Shown here: in pieces, positions 12,433-24,335 of the stretch
Layout: each line of letters starts with the position of its first letter
Position numbering within the stretch: the stretch's first letter is position 1
Assembly: GCA_030544235.1 (NCBI GenBank)
Contig: CM060469.1
Span: forward strand, 16,362,017-16,426,016
Origin: Lepturacanthus savala
Lineage: Eukaryota > Chordata > Actinopteri > Scombriformes > Trichiuridae
DNA: 64,000 bases
Direction: 5' to 3'
Translations under genes and position numbers: made by a program
The notes under the pieces: model-generated
Told to the model about the DNA's origin: nothing
What the model saw: the letters and a program-made list of their open reading frames with translations, nothing else
Database searches by the model: none

Positions 12433-14547
12433 GATAAATTCAAAGGAATCTTCCTTTTTTCTGAGTGTTTGATGTATTTGTATTGTGCAAGGGCCTGAAC
12501 CAGCTCCCTTGGTCCAACAGTTTTCACTTTTTAGTCGACTGGGGGAAGAGAAATGGGCAGATTTCTTGTTATGGTGATTGTGAAAGGGAGCTTCCCTGAT
12601 CACATTTCAAATAGCAGAGATTGTTCTGTCAGATAATCAACCCTGACGAAACTAAACCAATGAGAAAAAAATGTTTTTGCATATTTAGCCCCTAGATGGA
12701 AGCAGGGAGAGAGCATCTGCTTGTCTGTCTCTGTTTTTTTTTTAAATTCCTATCTCAGGAACCAGAATCCCTTCATATATTCAAGGAGCAGAACTATTCG
12801 GGGCACCGGCTTTATGGTGCCTTTAAAACAAATCTTTTCTCTGAATCCCTGCTAACCTAAATATCACAGCTCAGGGAAAAAAAAACCTGTTCATCCATAC
12901 TGTAAACCTCACAGACCTAAATCACTGACTCGTGCAGTAAATTGACAAAAAAACCAAATATAGAATGATGAATTTAGTCCTTTTTCATTTCTCCGGAATG
13001 ACCTCTAACATGAGGCGTCACTCCATCTGATGCAGCTGGCACCGGGCTGGTTGTTCTAATGGAAGGCGTCCATCCTATCCACTTGTGGAAGGAAGTACTT
13101 AGAGTAATCTGATCTTCGCAACAGTTTTCTTGCAGATTTCTTTGCGTGCTGACATCTCCTGCGCGAACAGGGAGCTTAAAGCCTTAGTTAGCTCAACAAT
13201 TCACACCCATATGTGAATGAGCCGACCAATCGCCCGTGAAGTAATGCGAGGGTGGACGCGTTGCCAGCGATATGACATGCTTGAGAAACATTGCCAAGGG
13301 TGCTGAAGTCTGAAAGTTTAACATGTGGATTGCTTGACTTTTGCTAAAATCCATCATGCAGTTGATACATTTTTTTCCCCTTTGTATCCTGCGTGCAGTG
13401 CAAGGCTCGCATGTATGGCTCTCAAACGCAAACACACATACAATTCTTAGTTTTTTGGCACTGACGAAACCCATTTAAAAAAAAAAGTATGGATATCATG
13501 AAAGGAGAAGTGGAAGTGCCTGTCATAAATAACGCCCATGTGACCTACTTCTATTACCCAGCTGACAGCACTTCATTCATACAAGCTGGGAAAGACCCTG
13601 TAGTCCTTGGCCTAAGCATATTACATTTATCCTGCTCTATCTTCAACTGTTTCCTCCCGTTGCGTGAATGCCTGTTTTATGTATGCTGCTCAATCTGTTG
13701 TGAAGCATGATGGAGGTCTTCTGTAATATTTGTTCCAAGGAAAAGCTGTCACGTCCAATGAAAAAAAAAAACTGCATTAATACTGCACATCATTTTGACT
13801 TTTTACTAAGCGCTCCTCTGCCAAACGAACCTTCTTTTTTCCACATTTTCCCCCAGGTCCGGCATATGCTGCCCAGTCTGAACAATGTCAGTATTATGTT
13901 AGCTGCTGGGCAAGAGGAAGGAGAACTGGGCACTTTGATACAAATGCCGAAAGGTAGCGAGCGAAGAGATTGACGTTCCTTGTTGGTGCCCTCCATTGAA
14001 AGTCATCACAGAGAACGATTCACATGGATCACTTAAAATTCAGGAGGCGAGGCTAAGAATACTCTGTTGATACTTGCTTAAAATGAGAGCCCCCGTATTC
14101 TGGGTGAGCTGATACTGTTTGGTTTTCTAATGGGTACACTTGAACTCCAACCCCCCGTTCACTCAGCGGTGACAAGGCAGTCACTCTCGACTAAATAGAT
14201 GCAAATGAGATGGTAATCCTGACAGGTAAACATAAAAGTGTCAGACTCGATTTGAAGGCATCACGTGTGCGTTTCGGTAGCTCCAAAACCCTCGGCCATA
14301 CTCGGAAAAAACACTCAGAAAGTGGCACAATTACAGCGGCTAAGTGCTCTGGAGACAAATCCAATCCACCTTGAGCTTTCCTCATTAAATATGCACACAC
14401 ATCCAGCTTGTTTGCGTCAGAGTAATTACAAAACTTGGATATTGTTATTGTTACTACTGCCCTGTGCTTTGTAAGAGACGGCGCTGTGTAATGCTCTGGT
14501 CTGCATTTGTAAAATGATAGGAGTGACTCGAGTTGTCGTGCCAGAGT
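12433..14547. other. Non-coding DNA, nothing recognised
   Basis: No coding frame, splice pair or repeat family could be supported. It separates the possible upstream gene end from the 3' end of a LINE on the opposite strand. Open frames at about 13,489-13,710 and 13,707-13,973 show no domain or typical codon pattern. Confidence 0.4.
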
Positions 14548-17500
14548 TTTCTTTTATTCTCACTTGGGTTTTTATTGACTTTTCACAGAGATATAAACAG
14601 AACAGCACATCAGCATGAACACGAAAAAAGGTAATACAATCAGATACACAAGCAAATAAAAAACAATGACTAGTTTGTCATGTCTCGTATAAATGTTGCA
14701 TTTGTTTCCAGTTCTTTCTAAACGTAGTCTCTTCGACTCTCCAAAGGTCTGTCAGCTTTTCCGTAACAAAAATGTCTTGGACAGTTCCCAGCCACTGTTC
14801 CTGTTTTGGAAGTGTTTGCATTAAGCCAATTTCTGGTAACGGCTTGCTTACTCGCTGCAAGTAAAACTTCTTTCGAGTAGCGATCTTCTCGCACTGCAAC
14901 ATCTTCAATTTTCCCAAGATACATCATATCCTAAAATATTGTTAACAGCTGCAATAACATTTTTCCCAATATAGCCTTATCTTTGTGCAATTCTAGAAAA
15001 AAAATGTGTGAGTGGTCAGTCTTCATGCTCCCACACAGTGTTGTTGTGCAGCAGGTTGCCTGCTTTTTATTTTGGGTGGTATGAAAATGTGAATAAATTC
15101 TTCTTGGAGAATTCCTCCCATGGAGAGTTTATGCATGTAAATTGCATCTAACACATTTGATATGATTCCTCTGTAATATGATTTTTTAATTCTGCATCCC
15201 ATTTTGCTTCTATGTCATTGACTCACACTTTCTACCTAAGCTTGGTAGAAAGTAGAGACCCTCCTCACATTATTTAAAGTTCCATCTGGTCTCAACTCTA
15301 TCTCTTTAAAGTAGTCTCTTATCTGCAAAAGCATATTTTCGAGACCATACGTTGCCTTTAGCTCATAAATACACTAGTATCTATTGCTGTTACCCCTTTA
15401 TGTGTCCATTTTTGTATATTGGCTCAGATACCCCCGGCTTAAACTTTGAGTCAAGCATGCCGGTGTGCGAATCCCTTTTTGAATTTGTATTTTTCTACTG
15501 CAACATTCCATAATTCTAGCGTAAATTCTACTATTGGATCCATAACGTGTCTCAAAGCACCCGTCAATTATTTGTCTACCATCAACATCTGGCTTTGGTA
15601 ACTTTGAATCCCCCTTTCCCTTTCTTTCTTTCCATCAAACCTCAATGTCAGGTCTACACAACGGGCCAGAATTCTGACTTGAGCTGTATAAAAATATTCC
15701 CCAAGAAATGTTGTAAGTTTTATTCTCGGCTTTTGTCTGTTCCAAATGAATCTATAGAGATCTTCTTATCCCAGGCTATCAAATTCTTTTGGGGAACATT
15801 AATTGGGAAACATTGGAATGGATATAGAATTTATTGAACTCTTTGGAATGCTTTTATCAATTTTGTTATAATTTGTTTCATGCTGGAAGGTGTTCGGGTT
15901 ATAGTTACACCAGTCCTTCATTGTCTTCGTATTTCATTTAAAATGATGTACATCTCTGATTATTCTTCATCTTTGTTAAGATAGAGAATAATTAAATGAA
16001 TTTGTGTTTTTGATATCTTCTATTTATATTCTTGGTATTGTCCAAGTTTCAAGTAGGTTCATCAGGTTTGAAGAACATATATCTGGTTGTTCAAGAGAAA
16101 TAATGACATCATCAGCGAAAAGTCCAATAATATGTTCTTTACCTCCTATATTGCCATCCTGTCTTCAGAAGGGCATAGTTCCTTTCTTGCTTCTTCCCAC
16201 TATCACCTCCATAGTCTTACTGATGTACAGAAATAGGTTATTGCCCTGACACAAGCAGGTCTGCTTCCTTAAGGGAAAACTTGACAATGGTCTTGAAGTC
16301 AAAAGTCGCTGGAGGAAACTATGGTTTTGAAAGTTGTAACCGTAGTCAATGAAGAACAATCTCACATAGCTCCCTTTCTTGTCCACATGAGATTGGGTGG
16401 TGTGGATGATGTGTGACATGGCGTTGTTTATTGATTCATTGGGACTATAGGCTAACTAAAGCAGATGTAATCCTTGACCAGGTGTTTAAAGAAGTTCATT
16501 ACTACACTGCTGAGTGCCATTTGGTTAGAGTTAGGGTTAGAGCACAGGAATGATGGCAGACTTCTTTGGGTAGGCCCAATGAGCTAGAGACATGCTGAAT
16601 ATCATTGTGAACACTGGTGCTAGTAGGTCAGAACACAGTTTGAAGACCTGCCATCTGATACCATCTGGTACTGCTGCTTTCTTTGTGTTCACACACTTGA
16701 AAGCCCTTTTGACGTCATGCTCAGAAAGGATGATAGATGTGGAAGGTGCACACACCCATCCATTAACCTCTGCTTTAGTTGTTCTTGCCTGCTGGCTGCC
16801 AGTGGTCTCAAAGCGAGCATAAAAGTTGTTTAGCTCACTTTCTAGAGATGCATCAGCACTCGACAAGAAGGGGGGTAATAGTGGGCGTGTAATATGTCAT
16901 AGTTCTGGCATGCTTCATAATCCTCATGATAAATAGTTTTAATATAATTTAATATAAAAATGCCCGACTAACACTATTAAATACTTTTTTCTGCATCCAA
17001 CCTAAATGGAACCACACTTCACAATTTCTTTGAGCATTGTCTCAGTATAAGGGTTCTTCTAATATTGGCACACTCCAATATATCCAGTTTGGTCTTCATT
17101 GATCAGGTCTAGTTGGCCCAAAATGTGTACATTTTTCTTGGTCTTTGCCTTACTTAGATAAAATGGTAATAAATGCTTTCTTCCATGATGGGGAAAACCT
17201 GTTAAAACAGGAAAAAAGCAGGTGTTAGGTCCTTCGTAAAGGCCATATCGTTCTGATGGAATCCCATGGCTGCCTGGTGATTTACTGATGTTGGTGATTT
17301 ACTGATGATTGCAGTTTCCAGCTCCTTAAAGTAAATTGTTACATAATGGTATCATTCTATATCTCACCAATAGATGGCGGAAAGTGTGAGTTAAAACTTC
17401 TGTTTATTCATCAGGTGATGGTGGTTTGGAATAGAGTTTCTTACGGTGCTCTTCAAATATTCTTTCTATCTCGTCTACCTCATGAAATAATTGGTTAGTT

Positions 17501-17950
17501 TCAGGGTCCGTTATTTTATGAATTGTATTAGAGGCTTGCTGTTTACGCAGGCATCTGGCCAGGAGTCTAGTTGCTTTTGGACCTAATTCATAATAAGTCT
17601 GCTTTACAAATCTTGCCCTTTTTTCTATGTCTCCCCTGAGGATCTCATCTATCTCCCCCCTTGTTGCCTTAAGTTGTTGTAATACCGACTGATCCTCTGT
17701 TTTTTTCGAATGTTTTTCTCAGTTCTCTTATTTTTTCTACTTTGTGTCTGCATGTGGCCTGCCGGGCCTTTTTTTGTGATGTTCTCAGTACTAACTGCGT
17801 TCCACAAATAACTACCTTCATACCATTCAACAGTGTTACAGGGTCCACATCCACATTATCATTCTCTTATATACCCTCTTTTAAAATCTGTTCTCTTCTT
17901 CCACATTTGCGTTACTATTCAAAACACCCTCATTGAGCCTACTGTATTAG
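14548..17950 (-). mobile_element. Decayed L1-type LINE (minus strand), 5'-truncated and interrupted
   Basis: Minus-strand translation gives pieces of an L1-clade ORF2 in the correct order, broken by stops and frameshifts. Near 17,860-17,670 lies a segment (VDPVTL..KVVICGTQ) typical of the region between endonuclease and reverse transcriptase. At about 17,590-17,400 come LLARCLRKQQASNTIHKI and LYSK-like words. Near 17,077-17,094 is DQTGYI, like the L1 reverse-transcriptase P-Q/DQTGF block. The catalytic-box phrase GLFADDVIISL lies at about 16,095-16,130 (FADD at 16108-16119). A late region with RIKLTTFLGEYFYTAQVRIL falls at about 15,640-15,750. The C-terminal block YLQRVSKPLPEIGL..EQW lies at about 14,800-14,870. 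Minus-strand AATAAA words near 14,571 and 14,553 mark the 3' end. The element is inactive. An L2/CR1-like fragment splits it at about 16,165-16,880. Confidence 0.75.
16165..16880 (-). mobile_element. L2/CR1-type LINE reverse-transcriptase fragment nested in the L1
   Basis: On the minus strand, 16866-16537 reads as the start of an L2/CR1-group reverse transcriptase. It shows LNNFYARFE, then EHDVKRAFKCVNTKKAA and PDGI (the usual AAGPDGI, here AVPDGI), then SAIIPVL. Past a frame break, about 16,480-16,360 gives NESINNAMSHIIHT and YVRLFFIDYG, the first catalytic-aspartate block. Then 16,260-16,165 gives CQGNNLFLYISKTMEVIV, the region after the catalytic FADD box. The second catalytic box and the segment before it are missing, so an internal deletion has occurred. 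The flanking sequence on both sides is L1-type in the same orientation, which indicates a younger insertion into the older L1. The clade call is from memory of the family. Rex- or Jockey-like relatives are possible. Confidence 0.65.
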
Positions 17951-20560
17951 TCTATTATTCGGGTGTATTGTTGAGCTATATTGTGAATATTGTGATCTGA
18001 GTCAATATTCTGTATAATCCCTCTAAACATGAATTAATCCCATCTCCAGCACTGACGTGTTAGAGGTCCCATAACATGCAAGCAGCCACTTTCATGTTGT
18101 TTAACTCTAGATTACATCCAGGGGTCATATAAAAACTGTCTTAATCATCAACACACAAAAACAGAGAAATGCACACCACCTGGATTTAGAAACTTTGGCG
18201 TTTCACGGCTCATTTGTACGTCCGTGACTTTGTGATGTCATGCAGTAACATCCTCTGCCTGTAGAGGTTCCAATCATGGCCCCAACAACTTGTGCTTTCT
18301 CGAGCTCCAGCAAGGTGCTCTGTAGCACTGTAAATCTACATTGAGTTGATTTTTTATACTTTAAACTGCAAATATATCATGTTAGGGGTGTCAAAACATC
18401 AAATTAAATCCAGAAAAGTGCAAGATAAGGACCTTTAATAAACTTGTTCAGATGCATTTTGTTTTTCTCTAGACTTTTTTTTAAAAAATCAAAATCATGA
18501 TTCATGACCACATTAAAGTTCCAAATATCAAAATACCTTCACTTTCTACGGCAATAATGTCAAACACAAAACATTTGGTACTCTGGGAGGCACATACATC
18601 ACTGTCACCACATTGTTTTTCCTCCTAGTCCCTGACTTTTTTATGGCATCCAAACTAGACTGTGATAAGGATAGCCGCTCCCTTCTCCTGGCTAGCTTTG
18701 TAGAAACTATGTCAAGTATTTCTAAAACCGAAGCATTTTAATTTCTCATGCTCTTGTTCATGCAGGTGGGTTTCTTGTTTTTTTTTGTTTGTGTTTTTTT
18801 TAATTTAGTTAGGACCTTGCTCCTTTAAACTGCGTTATACATCCCATTTACAGTAAGTGACATCCATTTTATATTGTTATGTGTAAGTTTAATTACCCAA
18901 TCCCGTGTTGCCTTCCCAAACCTCCAGACAACTTTAAACTGCACAGGCCTGAAGAGTTACGCCAGAGTTTTCAAAGGACTCTTTGTGTAGAGGCGTTGCT
19001 CATAGCCAGAGACATCCTCCTGGTATTTATTGTAGAGTTCCTCCAGATGCTGCAAATTGTATCAAATTGGGCCATGTTAAGGCCTACTTTCATAACATGG
19101 AGAGTTGCTACACAGATTCTCTCCAAACAAGCAACGTAGGGCTATAACATGATCCAGAATAGATTAAAACACTTAATAATGCTTTAGCGCAGCGACACTT
19201 GAGCTGCAGCCAACCTTGTACTTCTCTACTTCTCACGGAGCAAATAGCCACTTGTAGATTTGTCTGGGGCATACCCTGGTCACCTTTGAGGATGCTGGGT
19301 AGGGGGTCAACATGGCGTCATACGATCAATTTCAGAAAGGCCATAGAAACAGAACAGGACTGGGAACATGCCTGGGGGGGTGGGGTGAGACTGTCTGACA
19401 GTCATAAGACAAACGCAGCCTCCTTCTCTAATTAGATTTCTCATGGTTTGCAAGATAGGCCGTAATCAGCTTTGGCGCTCAGCCCCGGTCTCCACACACG
19501 CAGACATGATGTGTTTGTGTGAGGGGGAAACAAGAGAGAAGGAAGGACACTTCTGGTCCTTCAAAGTGTTCCTACAGCATCCTTTTTTTTCCCTCTGCAG
19601 AGGTTTGTGTATATCCACTACGGTAGGAGAAAGAGGATGAATGGGAAGATTACTGGTCTTCCTCTCGGCTGCGGCGTGTTTTGGATGGCGGTGGTGCTGC
19701 GAGCGGTAATGGTGCTCGGGGTCCGCTCATGAGAGAGACAGGCGTGCGTCTTTGCGGGCTGGACCAGGAGGAGGGAGCCAACTCTCTTTGGGTTGTTTAA
19801 GATCTTATGGGAGAAGAGAAATGTGTTGTTTCCAGACAGTCAGAGGGAAAGTGATGATACAGCATGGATGAGAGAGAGGGGAAGGGGAGGAGGGGGGAGG
19901 GGGGGCGTAGATGAATGGGATCTGTTACATAACCTGACCAGTTTTCCAACGTTTCAGATTGAGTTTGAACTGCGAGCTTCCCCATATCTTTTCCTGCTGT
20001 TTGAAGATCACAGCACATCTGTAGTCTTAAGCCCACACTTTCCAGGAAGGATAAAAGTTGAACTTGCAGCGCACTAAATTAATTTTTAAAGCGTTTCACA
20101 GACTGCAAGCCCTTTACATTGTGCTCCGCGCATGACATAATTAGCCCACACTCGGCTGAAAATGATGATAAAAGACACTTTATTGACTTAAATAATCCAA
20201 CAATCAGTGCTGTAGATTCTTTAAGATAAACATCTGGAAGTGGTTTCTTAATTTTTGATGGTATTGTAGTAGCCTGTCTATTCAAATTTAAAATGAAGGT
20301 AACGATTAACGCAGCTGCGTTCGCGGTGATTCCAACAGTCCCCCGTTCAAAGGGGGAGGAAAAAAGACTCACTTTTTAACATGATGTAACTTGGCAGCGA
20401 AAGCGCGTGTGGGCACATGGACCGAGCGGTGCAGTTTGAGTGGAAGCAACAATACAGCCGACAAGGGGGAGTTTCTTTCTCGCAAAGCGCATGCAATCCT
20501 CTACGAAAAAAAAAAAAAATCCCGGTGACTTCAGATCCAAGGAGGTGGTGATATTCATGG
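17951..20560. other. Non-coding DNA upstream of the ltbp2-like gene
   Basis: No gene is recognised. The part at about 18,100-18,440 has the AT-rich, phrase-like character of dispersed fish repeats but I cannot delimit it. A purine tract with runs of G occurs at 19,877-19,906, about 1.1 kb before the start codon. The last few hundred bases may contain distal promoter sequence. Confidence 0.4.
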
Positions 20561-21024
20561 GAGCACGATTCAAACCTCGAGTCCTCTCGCTTGGAAGTAG
20601 GAGTTAAAGCTTCAGCAGCCCCTGGAGCCGACGCGCTGCTCTCTTTTGCGCCTCATCTCCCCCCCCTTCCTCTTCTTCTTGTTTTAATATAAATGTAAAA
20701 CAGATGGAATAATGTTTCCTTGAAATATTTTTTTTCTGGAAGTAGAAGAAGCTTTCGCAGACTTTCTATTTTTTTTTTTTTTTTTGGACTTTTAGTTATT
20801 AGGTGCTGATTTTGCGCAGTAGTCTTACCTGGGCATTATGAGGAGGTATCCAGGCTTTCATTCTTGGGAGAGGATGCCGTCTTGTTGAACTGTAGCCCAG
20901 TCGCGGATTTTTAATTTTTATATATATAAATATATATTTTTTTATTTGCTCGTATTTTAGTGGCTCTCGATTCGAGCTGTAACGCGTCCTGCCCTTTTAC
21001 GCGCAACTTTCAAAATCGGTGAAA
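20561..21024 (+). promoter_or_regulatory. Proximal promoter / 5'-UTR region of the ltbp2-like gene
   Basis: This segment lies immediately before the start codon. It contains a pyrimidine-rich stretch at 20,658-20,685, a 20-T run near 20,765-20,785, and TA-rich TATA-like sequence at 20,918-20,940. CpG density rises from about 20,960 into exon 1. The transcription start cannot be placed by eye: the TATA-like sequence may be only an AT tract, and the 5' UTR may begin further left. Confidence 0.35.
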
Positions 21025-21479
21025 ATGGACCGTGCGGGATTCGCTGTTTTAATGCTCCTGGCTGTTGCGCTGGTGCAGTTTGGCGACTGTCACAAGGACA
21101 CAACAGGTGGGAGGAAAGAGGGTCGGGGGGTACGGGACCACCAGCACCACCACCAGCAGCAGCAGAGGCAGCAAAAGTCCCAGGTGAGAAGTCAGGGTCA
21201 CGCGCCGAGGGAACCGGAGGGCGACGCATCCTCCAAACCGACCGGTGAGACCGCCCGAACTAGAACTCTACCCGGGGGCGCGTCACTCAAAGGGGACGGC
21301 AGGTATTCATCCAAAGCGGGACCGGCTCAGGGCGAGGGCAGCTCCCGGGAAGACGTCGCCTCCGCGCCGCGGGACGGCGCCTCGCGCGTCGCCAGACACC
21401 CGGTCGGCCAGCACAGAACCCGAGTGAACCGCAGGCAGAACAGCAAAACCGGCACCGGCAGCACGAGGCGATTCGTCGG
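21025..21479 (+). CDS. ltbp2: Latent TGF-beta-binding protein 2-like, exon 1 (signal peptide and basic N-terminal region)
   Basis: The ATG at 21025 has a good Kozak context (A at -3, G at +4). It opens 151 codons plus two bases and ends at a GTAAGA donor. A GTG six bases upstream is in frame but not a plausible start. Residues 1 to about 22 form a signal peptide with hydrophobic core AGFAVLMLLAVALVQFG, fitting a secreted matrix protein. Residues 38-53 are His/Gln-rich, and the remainder is Gly/Ser/Arg-rich and poorly ordered. A basic patch (RTRVNRR and TRR near residues 133-150) resembles the heparin- and matrix-binding N-termini of LTBPs. The exon lies in a CpG-rich block. LTBP proteins bind fibrillin microfibrils. 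LTBP1, 3 and 4 carry latent TGF-beta, whereas mammalian LTBP2 does not bind it appreciably. This exon alone is not diagnostic. The paralogue call comes from exons 3-6. Confidence 0.8.
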
Positions 21480-21889
21480 GTAAGAGCGGCAGCCAAAAGC
21501 CCCTACGGTCCAATGTTAAACATGTTTTGCTTGCGCTTCATCAGGCCGTTCAAAAGCAATTTAGCTTCAGTGCGTTATGAGCAGTGCTTTTAGGAATGTT
21601 TCTGTGACCTATTTTACTGTACTACCAGCCCATGTGGTTTACTGTTAAGTGGCGGTGGCCCGCTTCAGCAGGAACTCTCTCCCTGCGAAGCAAACCCAGT
21701 GATGATGTAACTTTAACAGCCCGCAGAAAAGTGGCTGCACACTGTTCCTCTGGATCAATACGCGCTCCTTGGATAATGCGCATGTCTCCAAACAGGGGAA
21801 GTATTGTCCCCCCTAAATATATGTGCATCTATCCAGTGTATATCAGTTTTTGACATCAGGATGTCATGGCAGGACACGGAATTATATTC

Positions 21890-23015
21890 TAGAGCCACAA
21901 CCGATTAGTTGATTAATCGATTGGTCGTCAAATATTAGGTTAATTGCTAACTATTTTGATAATGGATTAATCGGTTTGAATCAGTTTTAAGAAGAAAAAT
22001 GCCCAAATTCTCTGGTTCCAGCTTCTCAAATCTGAATATTTTCTTTATTTTCTCTAGTCTTCATCAGGGTTATGGCAGGACAAGAAATAATAGCTATGCT
22101 GATTGTAGAGCTGCAACGATTAGTCAATTACTACTACATTAAATGTCAACTATTTTGACAATTGATTAATCAATTTGAGTCATTTTTAAGAAGAAAATGT
22201 CCAAAATCTCTGGTTCCAGCTTCTCGATTCTAAGCATTTTCTGGTTATTTTAGTCTTCTATAATAGTAAAGATTGGGTTGTGGACTATTGGTCTGGACAA
22301 AAAAAGACCTTTTACTATGCATCTTTGGCTTTGGGAAACACTGATCTAGGTTTTACATCATTTTATGAACCAAACAACTAATCGATTAATTGTTTCAATC
22401 GTTTCAATGAAATAATAGCTGTGCTGATTGTGGAGCTGCAATGATTATTCGATTCCTATTACAATAATTGCCAAATATTCTGACCATCGATTAATTGATT
22501 TGAGTCATTTTTAGGAAGAAAATGTCAAAATTCTCTGGTTCCAGCTTCTCAATTCAGAAAGTTTTCTGGTTATTTTAGCCTTCTATAATAGTTAACTGAT
22601 GATCTTTTAGTTGTGGATTTTTGGTCTGGACAAAAAAAAAAGACATTTTAGACATTTATGGCTTTGGGAAACAGTGCTCGACACTGAACCGAACCGATTA
22701 ATCAATTTAATAATCAGTAGATTGATCATAATATTCATTAGTTGCAGCTCTATATGCATGTATCCAAAGAATTATTGACATCATGGTTAGGACAGGACAT
22801 GAAATAATAGCTGTGCCGATTGTAGAGCTGCAATGATTAGTCGATTAATCGATTACTGTTACATTCATTGCCAACATTTTGACGATTGATTCATTGACTT
22901 GAGCCAATTTTAAGGAGGAAACATCCAAATATTCTGGTTCCAGCTTCTTAAATTCAATTATTTTCTGGTTTCTTTACTCTATTTCCTTCCTTTAGTTGCA
23001 ACTAATCGATTAATC
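21890..23015. repeat. Tandem array of an ATTAATCGATT-containing dispersed repeat
   Basis: About four diverged copies begin near 21,890, 22,106, 22,432 and 22,822. Each starts with GAGCTGCAACGATTAGTCG-like sequence. They continue through TCTCTGGTTCCAGCTTCTC and end near CCAAACAACTAATCGATTAA. Several copies are preceded by the same spacer, GAAATAATAGCTGTGCTGATTG. The first and last copies are incomplete. I recall this sequence as a very common teleost interspersed repeat, probably a non-autonomous DNA transposon, but cannot name the family. The same repeat occurs at 32.6 kb and 46.2 kb in this gene. Confidence 0.75.
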
Positions 23016-24304
23016 ATTTAGATTAATACATGAATGAATGAGTGGACTGCGTTTGAACTGTTCTGAAACCCGTGCGGCTGTGCATCATCACTGTTTCCTC
23101 TGCACATTACACTGTATTTAAATTGCAGCAGGAAGACTGGCTGCAGACCACTTCAATGTGTGTGTGTGTGTGTGCCCTAGTGTGGGAGATCCATACTGTC
23201 GCCTGTGGCCATGTAGTGGCTCAACCGCCGGAGCCGGATCCCTGCCTGGTGAACAGTTACAAATTGGTGTAGTGATCAGAAACACCTGTTTCTCTGCCAA
23301 TGCTGCAAATCCCGTTTTTTTTTCTTTCTTTTTTGCATCTGTGTTAATCTCTGAACAGTATGATTGGTTGTTTCCTTATTAGAACGCCTTTTTGTTAAAC
23401 GAACCCCCTCATGCATCCAAATCAAATGCTTTGTTCCATAGGGACAAACCATGATACACAGAGGAAGCGAGGATATTTATGTATTAATCAGTGGGGGGAT
23501 TTGAGTGACTCACCTTGTGTTTGCAGACACTGAAATATAAGTTAAACTGTCTCTTTTGTGAGGCCCTCATACCTTCAGACAGTAAGTTATTTATATAGCC
23601 AATTTACAAGAGACTCTTCGCAAGCAATCGGAGGATTTAACCACTTAGTTTGCCATCTGAAGGTATCACTTTCACTCACCTGCCTTAAGTCTTTGAAAAA
23701 GCCAGAAAATTGACTTATGATCCATACATTTCATACTCTGACTGCCTCCTTGTCCACCTGCTTGCTATTAATAGTACTAAACTAGGAATCCCCACTTGCC
23801 ACTTAGAGAAGCACTTATCCGGTGCTTACACTGACTTTGTCCATGAAATTAATGTGTTACATCGACCATTATCCACAGGCTTTGATCAACCACATAATAA
23901 AACCAACATTTTTGAACACATCTGTCACTCAGATTGCTTAAAAATAGCTGCCGCGCGGCAGTATTAGATCCAACGCGCTTTATTGCGTCGTGGCACGATT
24001 GCTGCCAAAGAAACATACTTCCAGTGTTGAATGAATAGGGTCCTTTGAGTTCTAAAGAAGCATAAAGTGTCTGTTACATAAATCTGCAGGAGCTTCATAA
24101 AAAAAAAAAAAAAAAGAAAAAAAAAGAAATGATTCATTAGCTTCAGATGAATCACCTGCTGCCTGTTAGTGTGTTTTCATGACACATTTCCCTTTTGGAA
24201 TTCCCACTCTCAGCTTACTCATTTGCCTGTTGTTCCTCCCGCAGCACGCTGGCGGTGCTGGGTTCACTTCACACACCTTTACATTTGAGTTGGCTCAGTA
24301 AGAC

Positions 24305-24335
24305 ACCCCCCCCCCCCCCCACCACCACCACCACC
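24305..24335. repeat. C16 homopolymer followed by (ACC)5
   Basis: A run of about 16 cytosines passes directly into five ACC units. It is a simple low-complexity tract in intron 1. Confidence 0.9.

Noticed and set aside
21019..21024. In-frame GTG two codons before the ATG of exon 1
   Set aside because: The ATG at 21025 has a good Kozak context and directly precedes the signal peptide. Vertebrate initiation at GTG is unlikely.
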